64,000 bases of DNA from Micromonospora violae (GCF_004217135.1 NZ_SHKK01000001.1:4650001-4714000); one strand, 5' to 3'; shown: positions 7,900 to 16,902, numbered from the stretch's first letter. Translations and numbers: made by a program. Notes: generated from the letters alone by a model not told the origin.

Positions 7900-10884
7900 T
7901 CAGCCGCCAGCGCTCGGGCTGGCACCCGACCCACCGGCGGCCTGCTGCGCCTGCTGGAACGCCGTGAGCGCCTCGTCCAACGCCTTCAGCGCACGCCCGT
8001 ACCGCTCGAAGTCGCCCGACGTCTGCGCGGCCCGGACCTCGGTGATCGCGGTCTGCACCCGGTCCGCGGCGGCAGCCAGGTCACCAGCCGGCGGTGGGGT
8101 GCCGGCGCTCGGGGTCGCCGTCGGCGTCGGCGTCCCCGACGGCGTCGGCGTCGGCGTCGTCGGGTTACCCCCGGTCGTCGGGGGCGGCGACGTGCCCTGC
8201 CCGGCCTTCTTGCCCTGCTCGACCAACTGCTTGATGCCGTCGTTGATGTTGTCGGCGAGCGCCACGAAGGAGCCACCGTCACCGTACGAGAGCAGCACCT
8301 TCTGCAACAGCGGGTACGCGTCCTGCTGGTTGCTCTTCACGTAGACCGGCTCGACGTAGAGCATGCCGTCGGCGAAGGGCAACGAGAGCAGGTTGCCGTA
8401 CTGCACCTGCGCCTGGTTGCTGGAGAGCAGGTTGAGCTGCTGGCGGATGTTGGCGTTGTTGGTCATCTGCTGGTGCACCTGCACCGGGCCGGAGATCCGC
8501 GTCTGATCCGGCAACTCCAGCACCTCCAGCCGGGGCTGCCCGTCGATGTACGACCCGGAGATCAGCGCAGCGAGGTTCTGCCGGCCGTTCGGGGTGACCG
8601 CCGAGGTGAGCTGGAAGCGCGGGCTGTCCTGCCCCGGGAACTGGGTGAACAGGTAGTACGGCGGCTGCTTCTGACCGCTGTCCGGGGCGTCCGGCACGTT
8701 GGGCACCTGCCAGAAGTCCTGCGCGGAGTAGAAGTCGCCCGGGTTGGTCACGTGGAACTTGGTGAGCAGGTTGCGCTGCACCTTGAACATGTCCGCCGGG
8801 TAGCGCAGGTGCTCGCTCAACTCGACCGGGATCTCCGCCTTCGGCAGCACCAGGTCACCGCCGAACGCCTTGTTCCACGCCTTGAGCACCGGGTCGGTGT
8901 CGTCGTACTCGTAGAGCTTCACCGTGCCGTCGTACGCGTCGACGGTGGCCTTCACCGAGTTGCGCATGTAGTTGACGTCCTCGCGGGCCAGCTGGAAGGT
9001 GCCCCGGTTGGTCAACTCGTCGGTGGTCTCGGTCTGCAGATTGACCTTCTCGGCGTACGGGTAGGAAGCCGCCGTGGTGTAGCCGTCCACGATCCACTGC
9101 ACCCGACCGTCGACAACCGCCGGGTACGGGTCGCCGTCCAGGGTGAGGAACGGCGCCACCTTCTCCACCCGGTCGCGCGGGTTGCGGACGTAGAGCAGCT
9201 TGGAGTCCTTGTTGACCGCCTCGGAGAGCAGGAAGTTCGACTCCTGCTCCTTGATGGCGTACAGCAGTCGCCGGGTGAAGGAGCCGATCTCCACACCGCC
9301 CTCACCGGTGTAGGTGTAGGACTCGCCGCCGCCGTCACCGACCGGCCGGTCGAACTCGGCCTTCTTGTTCGGGTCGGACTGCCCGACGATGGCGTAGTCG
9401 TCGGCCGCCATCCGCTCGCCGTAGTAGATGCGCGGCTGCTTCGCCGGGATCTGCTCGGTCTGCGAGGAGCACGCCTCCTGGGTCTTCTCGCCGAGGAAGC
9501 CGGAGACGAAGAACGGCTGCCCACCGCAGACCACCTGGTTGGCCGGGGCGGCCACCAGCCCGTACCCGTGGGTGTAGACGGTGTGCCGGTTGATCCAGGT
9601 GTTCTGCTGATCGGTCAACTCGCCGTAGTTGATCTCCCGGACGCCGACCACGTAGTCGGAGACCTTGCCGTTCACCCCGTACCGGTCGATGTCCAGCTTC
9701 GGGCCGAAGTCGTAGAAGCCACGCACCTGCTGAAGCTGGGTGTACGTCTCGCTGACCAACTGCGGGTCGAGCAGCCGCACGTTCGACACCACCGAGGTGT
9801 CGGTGGCCAGGTTCCCCGGTGGGGTGAGGTTGTTCGCCGCGTACGGGGTCGTCTTGGTGGCCGCCAACCCGAACGCCGCCCGCGTCGCGTCGATGCTGCG
9901 CTGGATGTACGGCGCTTCCTTGTCCTTGGCGCTCGGCTTGACCTCGAAGGTCTGCACCGCCCACGGGTAGATGCCGCCGATGGCGACCGCGGACACGCCG
10001 AGCAACGCCAGCGAGATCCCCGGCCAGACCAGGTTCCGCATCCAGGCGTTGGAGAACACGATGATCGCGATCGCCACCACGATCGAGATGTAGGCGAGGA
10101 TCTCCTTCGCCGGCAGCAACGCGTTCACGTCGGCGTAGCCGGCGCCGTACAACTTGGCGCCCTCGTTGTACTCCAGCAGCATCGCCCGCCGGTCCAACAC
10201 GTACGCGATCGCCTTCAACAGCACGAAGACGGCGACCAGGGTGCTCAGGTGCGCGCGGGCCGCGTTGCTCATCCGGTCGCCGACGCCCTGTAGGCGAACC
10301 CCACCGAAGAGGTAGTGCACCGCCAGCGCGCCGATCACGGCCAGCACCACCGCGGTGAACGCGACCCCGAGCAGGTACCGCCAGAACGGCAGTTGGAAGA
10401 CGTAGAAGCCGATGTCGACGCCGAACTCCGGGTCCTTGATGCCGAAGTCACCGCCGTTGCGGAAGAGCAGCCACTGGTTCCACCGGTTCTGCGCGGAGAG
10501 ACCGGCGAAGAGCCCGACCACCGCGGCGGTCAGCGCGATCCAGGTGCCGAGGCGCGGGCTGAGCACCATCCGGTAGCGCTCCAGGGTCGCCTGCTCCACC
10601 GAGTGCGGACGCAGTCGCGGGCGCAACCGGTACGCCAGCCACAGGTTGCCACCGACGACCACCGCCATGCCGAGGCCGACGGCGAGGAAGAGCACCAGCC
10701 GGGTGAGCAGGACACCGGTGAAGACCTCGGTGTAGCGGACCTCCTCGAACCAGAGCCAGTCGGTCCACGCCTGGACACCCCAGCCGAGCAGGGTGAAGAG
10801 CACGAACACCCCGACCAGGACAGCGATGGTGACGCGCCCGCGCCGGCTCATTCTCGGGAGGGGGCTGCTGCTACGCATGACCAC
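7900..10884 (-). CDS. UPF0182 family large membrane protein
   Basis: 994 residues, the typical length of UPF0182. The N-terminal third holds about seven transmembrane helices, starting GRVTIAVLVGVFVLFTLLGW and including WTDWLWFEEVRYTEVF, a family hallmark. The remainder is a large soluble domain (KPSAKDKEAPYIQRSIDATR, YGELTDQQNTWINRHTVYTH). The tail is rich in Pro/Thr repeats (PTPTPSGTPTPTATPSAGTP) followed by a predicted helical end. The GTG start at 10884 has GGAG six bases upstream. It lies 90 bases behind the PDZ protease gene on the same strand, an order I recall in mycobacteria. Function is unknown; a surface role is inferred. Confidence 0.9.
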   Translation of the reverse strand: MVMRSSSPLPRMSRRGRVTIAVLVGVFVLFTLLGWGVQAWTDWLWFEEVRYTEVFTGVLLTRLVLFLAVGLGMAVVVGGNLWLAYRLRPRLRPHSVEQATLERYRMVLSPRLGTWIALTAAVVGLFAGLSAQNRWNQWLLFRNGGDFGIKDPEFGVDIGFYVFQLPFWRYLLGVAFTAVVLAVIGALAVHYLFGGVRLQGVGDRMSNAARAHLSTLVAVFVLLKAIAYVLDRRAMLLEYNEGAKLYGAGYADVNALLPAKEILAYISIVVAIAIIVFSNAWMRNLVWPGISLALLGVSAVAIGGIYPWAVQTFEVKPSAKDKEAPYIQRSIDATRAAFGLAATKTTPYAANNLTPPGNLATDTSVVSNVRLLDPQLVSETYTQLQQVRGFYDFGPKLDIDRYGVNGKVSDYVVGVREINYGELTDQQNTWINRHTVYTHGYGLVAAPANQVVCGGQPFFVSGFLGEKTQEACSSQTEQIPAKQPRIYYGERMAADDYAIVGQSDPNKKAEFDRPVGDGGGESYTYTGEGGVEIGSFTRRLLYAIKEQESNFLLSEAVNKDSKLLYVRNPRDRVEKVAPFLTLDGDPYPAVVDGRVQWIVDGYTTAASYPYAEKVNLQTETTDELTNRGTFQLAREDVNYMRNSVKATVDAYDGTVKLYEYDDTDPVLKAWNKAFGGDLVLPKAEIPVELSEHLRYPADMFKVQRNLLTKFHVTNPGDFYSAQDFWQVPNVPDAPDSGQKQPPYYLFTQFPGQDSPRFQLTSAVTPNGRQNLAALISGSYIDGQPRLEVLELPDQTRISGPVQVHQQMTNNANIRQQLNLLSSNQAQVQYGNLLSLPFADGMLYVEPVYVKSNQQDAYPLLQKVLLSYGDGGSFVALADNINDGIKQLVEQGKKAGQGTSPPPTTGGNPTTPTPTPSGTPTPTATPSAGTPPPAGDLAAAADRVQTAITEVRAAQTSGDFERYGRALKALDEALTAFQQAQQAAGGSGASPSAGG

Positions 10885-10974
10885 TGTTAGCTCCGCACGC
10901 TCGATATGATCGGCTCCGACCAGGCACCCAGAGTACGGGGTGTTCCTGAGCGTGTCGGGACACGGTCACACCGG

Positions 10975-11988
10975 TCAGCAACGAGTCGGCTGACCGCCCG
11001 CGCGCAACGTCTCCAGAGCGGTCATCGCCTCGTCCAACGAACCCACCCGCAACAGCGGCAGGTCGGGCTGCGGATTGCGGACCGCCTCGGCGCAGTTGTC
11101 CGCCGGGACCAGGAAGACCTTCGCCCCGGCGCGCTTGGCGCCGACCAGCTTCTGGGCGATCCCGCCGATCGGGCCGACGACGCCCTCGTCGTCGATCGTG
11201 CCGGTGCCGGCGATGACCTGGCCGCCGGTGAGGTCCGCCGGCGTCAACTTGTCCACGATCCCCAGGGCGAACATCAGACCGGCGCTCGGCCCACCGATGT
11301 CCCCCAGGTCGATGCCGAGCGTGAACGGGTGCGGCTGCTGCTGGTCGATCTCGACACCGATCCGCGGCCGGCCGTCGCGCTCCTGACTGGTCACCGTCGC
11401 GGTGGCCGGCACGCCGTCGCGGGTGTAGCCGATGGTCAACGCCGTGCCGGCGGGCTTGGCCCGCACCAGCTCGGTGACCTTCGCGGCCACCGGCACCGGC
11501 TGGCCGTCGACCGAGGTGATCAGATCACCGGCCTTCAGCGCCCCGACCGCCGGGCCGTCCCCGGCCACCGTCTTGATCACCACCTGCACCGGAAAGCCCA
11601 ACTTCCGCAGCGCGGCGGTCTCCGCGCTGGTCTGCGACGCCTTGAAGTCCTCGGCATTGCGCTGCTCGACCTGCTCCGTCGACTCCCCCGGCGGGTAGAC
11701 CAGTTCGCGCGGCACCACCGCCTCGTCGTCGGAGAACCAGCCCGCGATCGCTCCTCGCAACCGCACCGTGGGCTGCACCCCCACCGTGGTCAACCGCAGC
11801 TGACCGGCCGAGGTCGAGGTCTCCCGACCGGTGACCTGGATGACCTCCTTACCGTCGGCCGTACCGAGGGTGTTGACCGTCGGACCAGGGCCCAGCACCA
11901 CGTACGGAATCGGCACCCGGAGCACCCCGATGCTCAGCAGGGCGGTGAACAGGGCACCGAGCAGGACCGTCAGGCCGCGACGTCTCAT
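10975..11988 (-). CDS. YlbL-type PDZ domain protease with Lon-like catalytic domain
   Basis: 337 residues from MRRRGLTVLLGALFTALLSI at 11988. One N-terminal membrane helix, then a PDZ domain (about 115-200, GFPVQVVIKTVAGDGPA to GDLITSVDGQPV) and a C-terminal S16-like domain. The catalytic serine is in GGPSAGLMFALG and the partner lysine probably in KLVGAKRAGAK. Family members are membrane-bound proteases facing the outside that trim membrane or envelope proteins. An upstream in-frame codon at 12036 exists, but it would place 16 non-hydrophobic residues before the helix. The gene precedes UPF0182 on the same strand and is divergent from the zincin gene. Confidence 0.88.
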   Translation of the reverse strand: MRRRGLTVLLGALFTALLSIGVLRVPIPYVVLGPGPTVNTLGTADGKEVIQVTGRETSTSAGQLRLTTVGVQPTVRLRGAIAGWFSDDEAVVPRELVYPPGESTEQVEQRNAEDFKASQTSAETAALRKLGFPVQVVIKTVAGDGPAVGALKAGDLITSVDGQPVPVAAKVTELVRAKPAGTALTIGYTRDGVPATATVTSQERDGRPRIGVEIDQQQPHPFTLGIDLGDIGGPSAGLMFALGIVDKLTPADLTGGQVIAGTGTIDDEGVVGPIGGIAQKLVGAKRAGAKVFLVPADNCAEAVRNPQPDLPLLRVGSLDEAMTALETLRAGGQPTRC

Positions 11989-12103
11989 GCCGCAGAGCGT
12001 ACCGACCGGGTCCGGATCACCCGCCGGATGCGCCACGCGACTTCGCCCTCAGCGCAACGCCAGCGGCGGCGACCTGGGGCGCGGTCCGCGTACCGTAGGT
12101 GTC

Positions 12104-13411
12104 GTGCCTGATATTCCGTTCGGTTTCGCGCTCCCGGGTGGGCAGCCACCAGACCCCAACGATCCCGCGCAGATGCAGCAGTTCATGTCGCAGTTGCAGC
12201 ACCTGCTCTCCGCGCCGGGCAGCGGGCCGGTCAACTGGGACCTGGCCCGGCAGGTAGCCGCCAGCCAACTCGCGGCCGCCGGTGACCCGGCGGTGTCGAT
12301 GTACGAACGCAACGCGGTCGAAGAGGCGCTGCGCCTGGCCGACCTGTGGTTGGAGCCCGCCTCGGCGTGGCCGTCCGGCATCCAGAACCCGGTTGCCTGG
12401 AACCGCAACGAGTGGATCTTCAAGACGCTGGACGTGTGGCGCAAGCTGTGCGACCCGGTCGCCAGCCGGATGGTCGGCGCGATGGGCGACCTGGTGCCAC
12501 CGGAGGCCCGCGCCCAGCTCGGCCCGATGCAGTCGATGGTGGCCTCCCTCGGTGGTGCGCTCTTCGGCGGCCAACTGGGCCAGGCCCTCGGTTCGCTCGC
12601 CGCGGAGGTGCTCTCCGCCGGCGACATCGGGCTCCCGCTCGGCCCGGCCGGCACCGCCGCGCTGATCCCGGCCAACATCCGGGCGTACGGCGAGGGCCTG
12701 GAGCTGCCCGAGGACGAGGTCCGCCTCTACGTGGCGCTGCGCGAGGCCGCCCACCAGCGGCTGTTCCAACACGTCCCGTGGCTGCGTGGGCACGTGCTCA
12801 GCGCGGTCGAGATGTACGCCTCGGGCATCCGGGTCAACCGGGAGGCGATCGAGGAGGCGATGGGCCGGGTCGACCCGACCGACCCCGAGTCGATGCAGGC
12901 GATCGCACTGGAGGGCATCTTCACGCCGGAGGACACCCCGGCGCAGAAGGCCTCCCTGGCCCGGCTGGAGACCGCGCTCGCCCTGGTCGAAGGCTGGGTG
13001 TGCCACGTCGTGGACAGCGCCGCCAGCGACCGGCTGCCCAACGTCGTCCGGCTGGGCGAGGCGTTCCGCCGTCGCCGGGCCGCCGGCGGTCCCGCCGAGC
13101 AGACCTTCGCCGCGCTGGTCGGCCTGGAACTGCGCCCCCGCAGACTGCGCGAGGCCGCTGCGCTCTGGGCCGCGCTCAGCGAGCACCGTGGCATCGAGGG
13201 CCGCGACGCGGTCTGGGGCCACCCGGACCTGCTCCCGTCCGACGACGACTTCGCCGACCCGGTCGCCTTCGCGATGAACGACATGGACCTCAGCGAGCTG
13301 GACAGCTTCGACTTCACCGCCCCCGGCGGGGTGGAGGAGAAGGCCCCCGGCGAGCCCGGTCAGTCGGGTCAGTCGGGCGAGGCCGACGGCGAGGGCGACG
13401 CCAGGTCCTGA
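12104..13411 (+). CDS. Zincin-like hydrolase of the DUF2342/TIGR03624 family
   Basis: 435 residues starting at GTG 12104 (VPDIPFGFALPGGQ). The N-terminal third carries family signatures such as NPVAWNRNEWIFKTLDVW and ALGSLAAEVLSAGDIGLPL. A helix around residues 208-220, REAAHQRLFQHVPWL, occupies the place of the zincin active site, with His and Glu as candidate ligands. The acidic C-terminus is short and disordered (ESQSGQSGEADGEG-like). The reading frame is open further upstream, but this start lies just past the divergent promoter region shared with the PDZ protease. There is no strong ribosome site, so a near-leaderless mRNA is possible. The substrate is unknown. Confidence 0.85.
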   Translation: MPDIPFGFALPGGQPPDPNDPAQMQQFMSQLQHLLSAPGSGPVNWDLARQVAASQLAAAGDPAVSMYERNAVEEALRLADLWLEPASAWPSGIQNPVAWNRNEWIFKTLDVWRKLCDPVASRMVGAMGDLVPPEARAQLGPMQSMVASLGGALFGGQLGQALGSLAAEVLSAGDIGLPLGPAGTAALIPANIRAYGEGLELPEDEVRLYVALREAAHQRLFQHVPWLRGHVLSAVEMYASGIRVNREAIEEAMGRVDPTDPESMQAIALEGIFTPEDTPAQKASLARLETALALVEGWVCHVVDSAASDRLPNVVRLGEAFRRRRAAGGPAEQTFAALVGLELRPRRLREAAALWAALSEHRGIEGRDAVWGHPDLLPSDDDFADPVAFAMNDMDLSELDSFDFTAPGGVEEKAPGEPGQSGQSGEADGEGDARS

Positions 13412-13435
13412 CGCCCGCACATCGACGGCCTGCGC

Positions 13436-13471
13436 CCCGGGTGCCCGCATGATCGACGGCGGGCACCCGGG
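13436..13471 (+). terminator. Hairpin after the zincin gene
   Basis: A perfect 13-bp inverted repeat, CCCGGGTGCCCGC at 13436-13448 and GCGGGCACCCGGG at 13459-13471, with a 10-nt loop, begins 25 bases after the stop codon. Confidence 0.65.
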
Positions 13472-13487
13472 CGCGTTCGGCAGTACC

Positions 13488-13550
13488 GACGGCTCAGGCC
13501 GGGCCGCGTCGACGGCTCAGGCCGGGCCGGGTCGACGGCTCAGGCCGGGC
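13488..13550. repeat. 23-bp tandem repeat, about 2.7 copies
   Basis: Units begin GACGGCTCAGGCCGGG at 13488, 13511 and 13534. The third copy overlaps the stop codon of the gene at 13540-14148, so the array forms its 3' end and untranslated region. Confidence 0.8.
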
Positions 13551-14148
13551 GGGCCGATCCGGAGAGAAGGGCGCGGGTCGCTTCCCAACCCTCGAAGGCT
13601 GGGTCCAGCGTGGCCAGGTCGGCCGGACCGCGCAGCCGTCGCCAGCCGGCGGTGACCGCCACGTCACCCGGTCGTGGGGCGTTGGCACGGGCCTCAGCCG
13701 GCGTCGCCGTGTCCAGCTCCAGCCTCGGTAGCCAGTTCGGCGCGGGCAGACGTACCGCGACCCCGAGCAGACCCGGGCCGCCGCCCTCGACCGGGGCCAC
13801 CGCGACCGGGCGGGTGGTGAGTGGACGCAGCAGCTTGCCGACGGTCAGTGCGGGCAGGTCAGGCACGTCACTGACCAGTACGGCCGCTTGGTCGTACCCC
13901 TCCAGCGCGGCGAACACGGCGTTCGGCGTCGGCTCGGCCACCTCGTACACGGCGGTGCCGGGCCAGACCAGCGCATCGGCCAGATCCCGGTCGGCCGGGG
14001 TCACCGCGACCGCGACCTCCACCTCGTTGAGCGTGGCCAGCAGGTCGATGACGTCTTCCGCGAGCGCCGCTCGCCATTGCGCCAGGTCAACGCCGGGCGG
14101 CGACCAGTGCACCGGCCCGAGCAACGCCACCACCACTCGTCGCGCCAT
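13540..14148 (-). CDS. Hypothetical protein with glycosyltransferase-A-like fold (DUF2064-like)
   Basis: 202 residues, start MARRVVVALLGPVHW. The segments VIDLLATLNEVEVAVAVTPAD, AVFAALEGYDQAAVLVSDVP and DLPALTVGKLLRPL resemble the nucleotide-sugar transferase fold of DUF2064 and CofC-type proteins, in which DxPxLxxxxL binds the nucleotide. Here the Asp-x-Pro motif reads VSDVPDLPAL. The usual metal motif is not obvious, so catalytic status is uncertain. It is separated from the YgjP-like gene by an intergenic palindrome. The function call is weak. Confidence 0.5.
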   Translation of the reverse strand: MARRVVVALLGPVHWSPPGVDLAQWRAALAEDVIDLLATLNEVEVAVAVTPADRDLADALVWPGTAVYEVAEPTPNAVFAALEGYDQAAVLVSDVPDLPALTVGKLLRPLTTRPVAVAPVEGGGPGLLGVAVRLPAPNWLPRLELDTATPAEARANAPRPGDVAVTAGWRRLRGPADLATLDPAFEGWEATRALLSGSARPA

Positions 14149-14253
14149 CCCCTGACCCTAGCGCCCCACCCGACGCGCCCACCCCGGCCGCCCCGCCCAC
14201 CGACCTGAGCCGACTCAGCCCGACCCGGGACGGCCCGGCAGGGCTTGGCGACG

Positions 14254-14330
14254 TGATCGACTCGAATTTATGAAAGTCGCGGTGTCCGGGAGCCGCCGAT
14301 AGCGCGGTATTCAGAAAACCGAGTTGATCA
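14254..14330. repeat. 77-bp intergenic palindrome, copy A (diverged)
   Basis: Ends TGATCGACTCG and CGAGTTGATCA, 77 bp overall, the same length as the copies at 57490 and 57650. The interior shares AAGTCGCGGT with them, but the right inner arm has diverged. It lies between two minus-strand genes, downstream of the YgjP-like gene. Confidence 0.75.
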
Positions 14331-14372
14331 AGACCTTTCGCCGGTCAGCCCACGCTCGACCCGACGCCCCGA

Positions 14373-14906
14373 TCAGGTGGGGAGCGGTGCGCAGGAGGCG
14401 GCGGCGACCCCTTCGAGGTAGCCGCGGGCGCGTTCCGACTTGGGGTAGCGACCGACCAACGCCCAGAACCGGGCGTTGTGGCTGGGCACGATGAGGTGCG
14501 TCAACTCGTGGAGCAGCACGTAGTCGATCACCCATTCGGGCATCTCCTGGACGCGGTGCGAGATGCGGATGCTGCGGTCCGCCGGGGTGCAGGAGCCCCA
14601 CCGGCCGTTCTGGTTGGTGACCCATCGGACGCTGGCCGGCACCGCCTTCGTGGCGTACTCGGTGAGGTAGAGGTCGATGAGCCGGTTGGCGCGGGCCACC
14701 AGTTCGTCGTCGGAGCGGGCAAGGCGCCCCTCGCGGGCGGCGAGTCGCGCGAGCATCCGGTCAACCCACTCGCTCTCCTCGGCGCGGGAGAACTGGTCGG
14801 GGATGAGGACGACCACTCGCTCACCGTCACGGTACGCGGACACCGTACGTCGTCGGCGCTGACTGCGCCGCACCTCGACGACCGGCTTACGCGTCCCCGC
14901 CATCAC
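14373..14906 (-). CDS. YgjP-like zinc metallopeptidase (DUF45)
   Basis: 177 residues. The defining HELTH motif is at His133-Glu134-His137 (YVLLHELTHLIVPSHNARFW), with the family sequence NQNGRWGSCTPADRSIRIS just before it and the downstream RFWALVGRYPKSERARGYLE. The length fits the stand-alone YgjP/WLM-type family. Start is GTG 14906 or the adjacent ATG 14903. The role is probably a cytoplasmic protease or peptidase; no substrate is known. It is transcribed alone, with a 500-base gene-free stretch upstream. Confidence 0.85.
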   Translation of the reverse strand: MMAGTRKPVVEVRRSQRRRRTVSAYRDGERVVVLIPDQFSRAEESEWVDRMLARLAAREGRLARSDDELVARANRLIDLYLTEYATKAVPASVRWVTNQNGRWGSCTPADRSIRISHRVQEMPEWVIDYVLLHELTHLIVPSHNARFWALVGRYPKSERARGYLEGVAAASCAPLPT

Positions 14907-15406
14907 TGGCCCGCGCAGCCTCGGCTACGTGTCACGAGGGAAAGCTAATGCCCATTGACCAGGGGTCCGCAAGAGTCAACCGCGCGACACGCGCCCAGAA
15001 AATGGTGATTGGTCGCCAGGCGTCCCGAAAATTTCTTGACCGCAGCGCCATCACGCCATCTCGTCACCCTTCGTGAACGACGATGATGCGCGTCCCCCAC
15101 CGTAGGTGATCACCGTCCCGAACGCCGCCGCGGGGGCACTCGCACGGGTGGCTGTCAGGGTTTGGTCGGCGTGTCCCCGCCAAACTGACTTATCCGACCT
15201 ATTTCGCCATGCACACTCTCGACGTCGACTTGCTCACAGTGTCGATGCACAGCTGACATGGAACTGCCCAGACCTGGGTAGGGTCCGCGAACCAGCGGTC
15301 ACGAAGGTGGCCGTGGAGTGAGACCCAGCGCCGGCGCCCCGTGTGGCCCGCCGCCGGGCAACCCGCCGGGACGGCATTGACCGGCGGACGAGACGAGGAG
15401 GGCACC
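14907..15406. other. Gene-free stretch between divergent genes
   Basis: 500 bases with no convincing reading frame. It is less GC-rich than its surroundings, with A/T patches such as AAAATTTCTTGACC near 15028. It should hold the promoter of the YgjP-like gene and that of the DUF5679 gene. A TAGGGT at 15279-15284 fits a TANNNT -10 box for the latter, with TGACAT 19 bases upstream as a poor -35. No tRNA, riboswitch or large inverted repeat is visible. Confidence 0.4.
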
Positions 15407-15577
15407 GTGGCCGACCAGGCCCAGACGACCTACAACGGTTACTGCGTGAAGTGCAAGGAGAAGCGGGACTTCGAGGGGCACGTCGAGGTCTCGAAGACCG
15501 GGATGAACATGGCCAAGGGCAAGTGTCCGGTATGCGGAACAACAGTGAACCGCATCCTGGGCAAGGCCAAGGTCTGA
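15407..15577 (+). CDS. Small zinc-ribbon protein, DUF5679
   Basis: 56 residues from GTG 15407 with GAGGAG at 15395-15400. Four cysteines in two CxxC knuckles (C13/C16 and C40/C43, KGKCPVCGTTVNRILGK) surround a basic middle segment, typical of DUF5679 and of DNA-topoisomerase or ribosomal zinc ribbons. The final GTTVNRILGKAKV is highly characteristic. It is followed by a strong hairpin terminator, so it is a monocistronic gene. Probably a nucleic-acid-binding protein; the precise role is unknown. Confidence 0.85.
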   Translation: MADQAQTTYNGYCVKCKEKRDFEGHVEVSKTGMNMAKGKCPVCGTTVNRILGKAKV

Positions 15578-15593
15578 CCTGAACGAGTGAACA

Positions 15594-15624
15594 GGGGTGG
15601 GGTGGCCATCGGCCACCCCACCCC
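15594..15624 (+). terminator. Terminator after the DUF5679 gene
   Basis: A perfect 14-bp stem, GGGGTGGGGTGGCC / GGCCACCCCACCCC, with a 3-nt ATC loop starts 17 bases past the stop codon. Confidence 0.75.
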
Positions 15625-15687
15625 CGTTGCTGATTGGGTGGTGGCGTCGGTAGCCCTGTCGGGTGGCTGACAACAGGGACGGCGGGC

Positions 15688-15749
15688 TGTGGAAAACCCG
15701 TCAAATCCTGTGGATAGCGCTGGACAGCGGCTTGACCACCTGTGGACAA
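15688..15749 (+). promoter_or_regulatory. Cluster of three DnaA-box-like 9-mers
   Basis: TGTGGAAAA (15688-15696), TGTGGATAG (15709-15717) and TGTGGACAA (15741-15749) lie in the same orientation. The third is the exact complement of the actinobacterial DnaA box TTGTCCACA. The first fits TTWTNCACA and the second is one base off. They sit directly upstream of the ThiF-like gene. Whether DnaA binds here is inference. Confidence 0.4.
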
Positions 15750-15789
15750 CGATCGACCGAACGCGAGGGTACGGTCACGATTCGTGGCC

Positions 15790-16902
15790 ATGAGCCGTAC
15801 CGTCCTGCCCCGCCCCACCCTGCTGCCCGGCCTCAACCGGCTCTGGCGGGACCGGCACACCCTCCAGCTCGGCGTCGGCCCCGGGCCGGCCGTCCTCCTG
15901 GAGTTGGCCAACCCGCGCGCCGCCCAGCTGCTCGACCTGCTCGACGGCACCCGCAGCGAGCGCACCGTGCTGGCCCAGGCGGCGACCGCCCAGGTCAGCG
16001 CCGACGACGCGCGTACCCTGCTCGACACCCTGCGGGCCGCCGGCCTGTTGGTGCCCGCGCACAGCCTGCTCCCCCGCGACCTGACCGGCCCGGCCCGTGC
16101 CCGGCTCGCGGCGGAGGCCGGCGCGCTGGCCCTGGCCGCCGCTCGCCTGACCGGCACCCCGGCGCAGGTCCTGCGTCGCCGCAGGGCGGCCCGCGTCCTG
16201 CTCACCGGCGCCGGGGCGCTCGGCGGGCCGCTGACGGTGGCGTTGGCCCAGTCCGGCGTGGGCCAGGTCGTTCCCCAGCTCACCGGTACGGTGCGCCCCG
16301 TCGACCTGATCGGCACGGGCATTCCCGCCACCGAACTGGGTCGCCCGCTGGCGCCGGCAGTGCGGGCTGCGGTCAACCGCGTCGCACCGGGCACCGGCAC
16401 CCACCCGAGCCGCGCCGGGCGGATCGACCTGGTGATCCAGCTCGGCACGGACCGGCCTCCCGCGCTGCTCGCCGCCGGTCTCGCCCAGCGCCGGCAGCCG
16501 CACCTGCTGGTCACGCTGCGCGAGGGCGTACCGGTGATCGGGCCGTTGGTTCGCCCGCCCGCCGGGCCCTGTCTGCACTGCGTCGAGCTGCACCGGGCCG
16601 ACCGCGACCCGGACTGGCCGCGGCTCGCCGCTCAACTCGCCGCCGCCGAGCCGGTGGCCGCCGGTACGACCGGCACGCTGCTCGCCGCCTGCGGGTACGC
16701 GCTGACCGAAGCCCTGACGCACCTGGACGGCGGACAGCCGGAGACGCTGGGCGGTGCCATGGAGATCACCGGTGCCGGCCGTTTCCGTCGTCGGGGATGG
16801 CCGCCACACCCGGCATGTGGGTGCTCGCCGGGGCGAGTGTCCGCACCAGCCCGGCCGCAGAGCAGCAGCGGAGCCCTTCGGTCGGTAACAATGACCGAGT
16901 GA
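15790..16902 (+). CDS. ThiF/E1-like protein related to TOMM cyclodehydratases (TIGR03882-like)
   Basis: 370 residues from ATG 15790. An N-terminal winged-helix-like part (residues 20-100, ELANPRAAQLLDLLDGTRSE) is followed by a Rossmann core with RVLLTGAGALGGPLTVALAQ. The zinc-binding region GPCLHCVELHRADRDPDWP is paired with HPACGCSPG near the C-terminus. These are hallmarks of the bacteriocin cyclodehydratase domain proteins, in which the fold presents a leader peptide. No precursor peptide, YcaO or dehydrogenase gene is near, so a RiPP role is not supported. It overlaps the ABC1 kinase start by four bases (GTGA), so the two are translationally coupled. Confidence 0.7.
   Translation: MSRTVLPRPTLLPGLNRLWRDRHTLQLGVGPGPAVLLELANPRAAQLLDLLDGTRSERTVLAQAATAQVSADDARTLLDTLRAAGLLVPAHSLLPRDLTGPARARLAAEAGALALAAARLTGTPAQVLRRRRAARVLLTGAGALGGPLTVALAQSGVGQVVPQLTGTVRPVDLIGTGIPATELGRPLAPAVRAAVNRVAPGTGTHPSRAGRIDLVIQLGTDRPPALLAAGLAQRRQPHLLVTLREGVPVIGPLVRPPAGPCLHCVELHRADRDPDWPRLAAQLAAAEPVAAGTTGTLLAACGYALTEALTHLDGGQPETLGGAMEITGAGRFRRRGWPPHPACGCSPGRVSAPARPQSSSGALRSVTMTE

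Noticed and set aside
8473..10293. A 606-codon frame opposite the UPF0182 gene.
   Set aside because: Composition is typical of antisense GC-rich frames and no motif is visible, while the minus strand encodes a clear family protein.
13488..13550. The 23-bp repeats as binding sites for a regulator.
   Set aside because: They lie at the 3' end of a gene, overlap its stop codon and are GC slippage-type repeats. No promoter is nearby.
14907..15406. A small RNA or riboswitch in the gene-free 500 bases.
   Set aside because: No conserved riboswitch core or terminator-ended hairpin could be recognised by eye.
15663..16898. Possible 412-residue N-terminal extension of the ABC1 kinase, in the same frame.
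   Set aside because: That stretch is arginine/proline low-complexity and lies opposite the frame of the ThiF-like protein. The kinase starts at the GTG overlapping the ThiF stop codon.
15790..16902. A RiPP (azole) biosynthetic cluster around the ThiF/TOMM-like gene.
   Set aside because: No precursor peptide, YcaO, dehydrogenase, protease or transporter partner is adjacent, so a product cluster cannot be supported.
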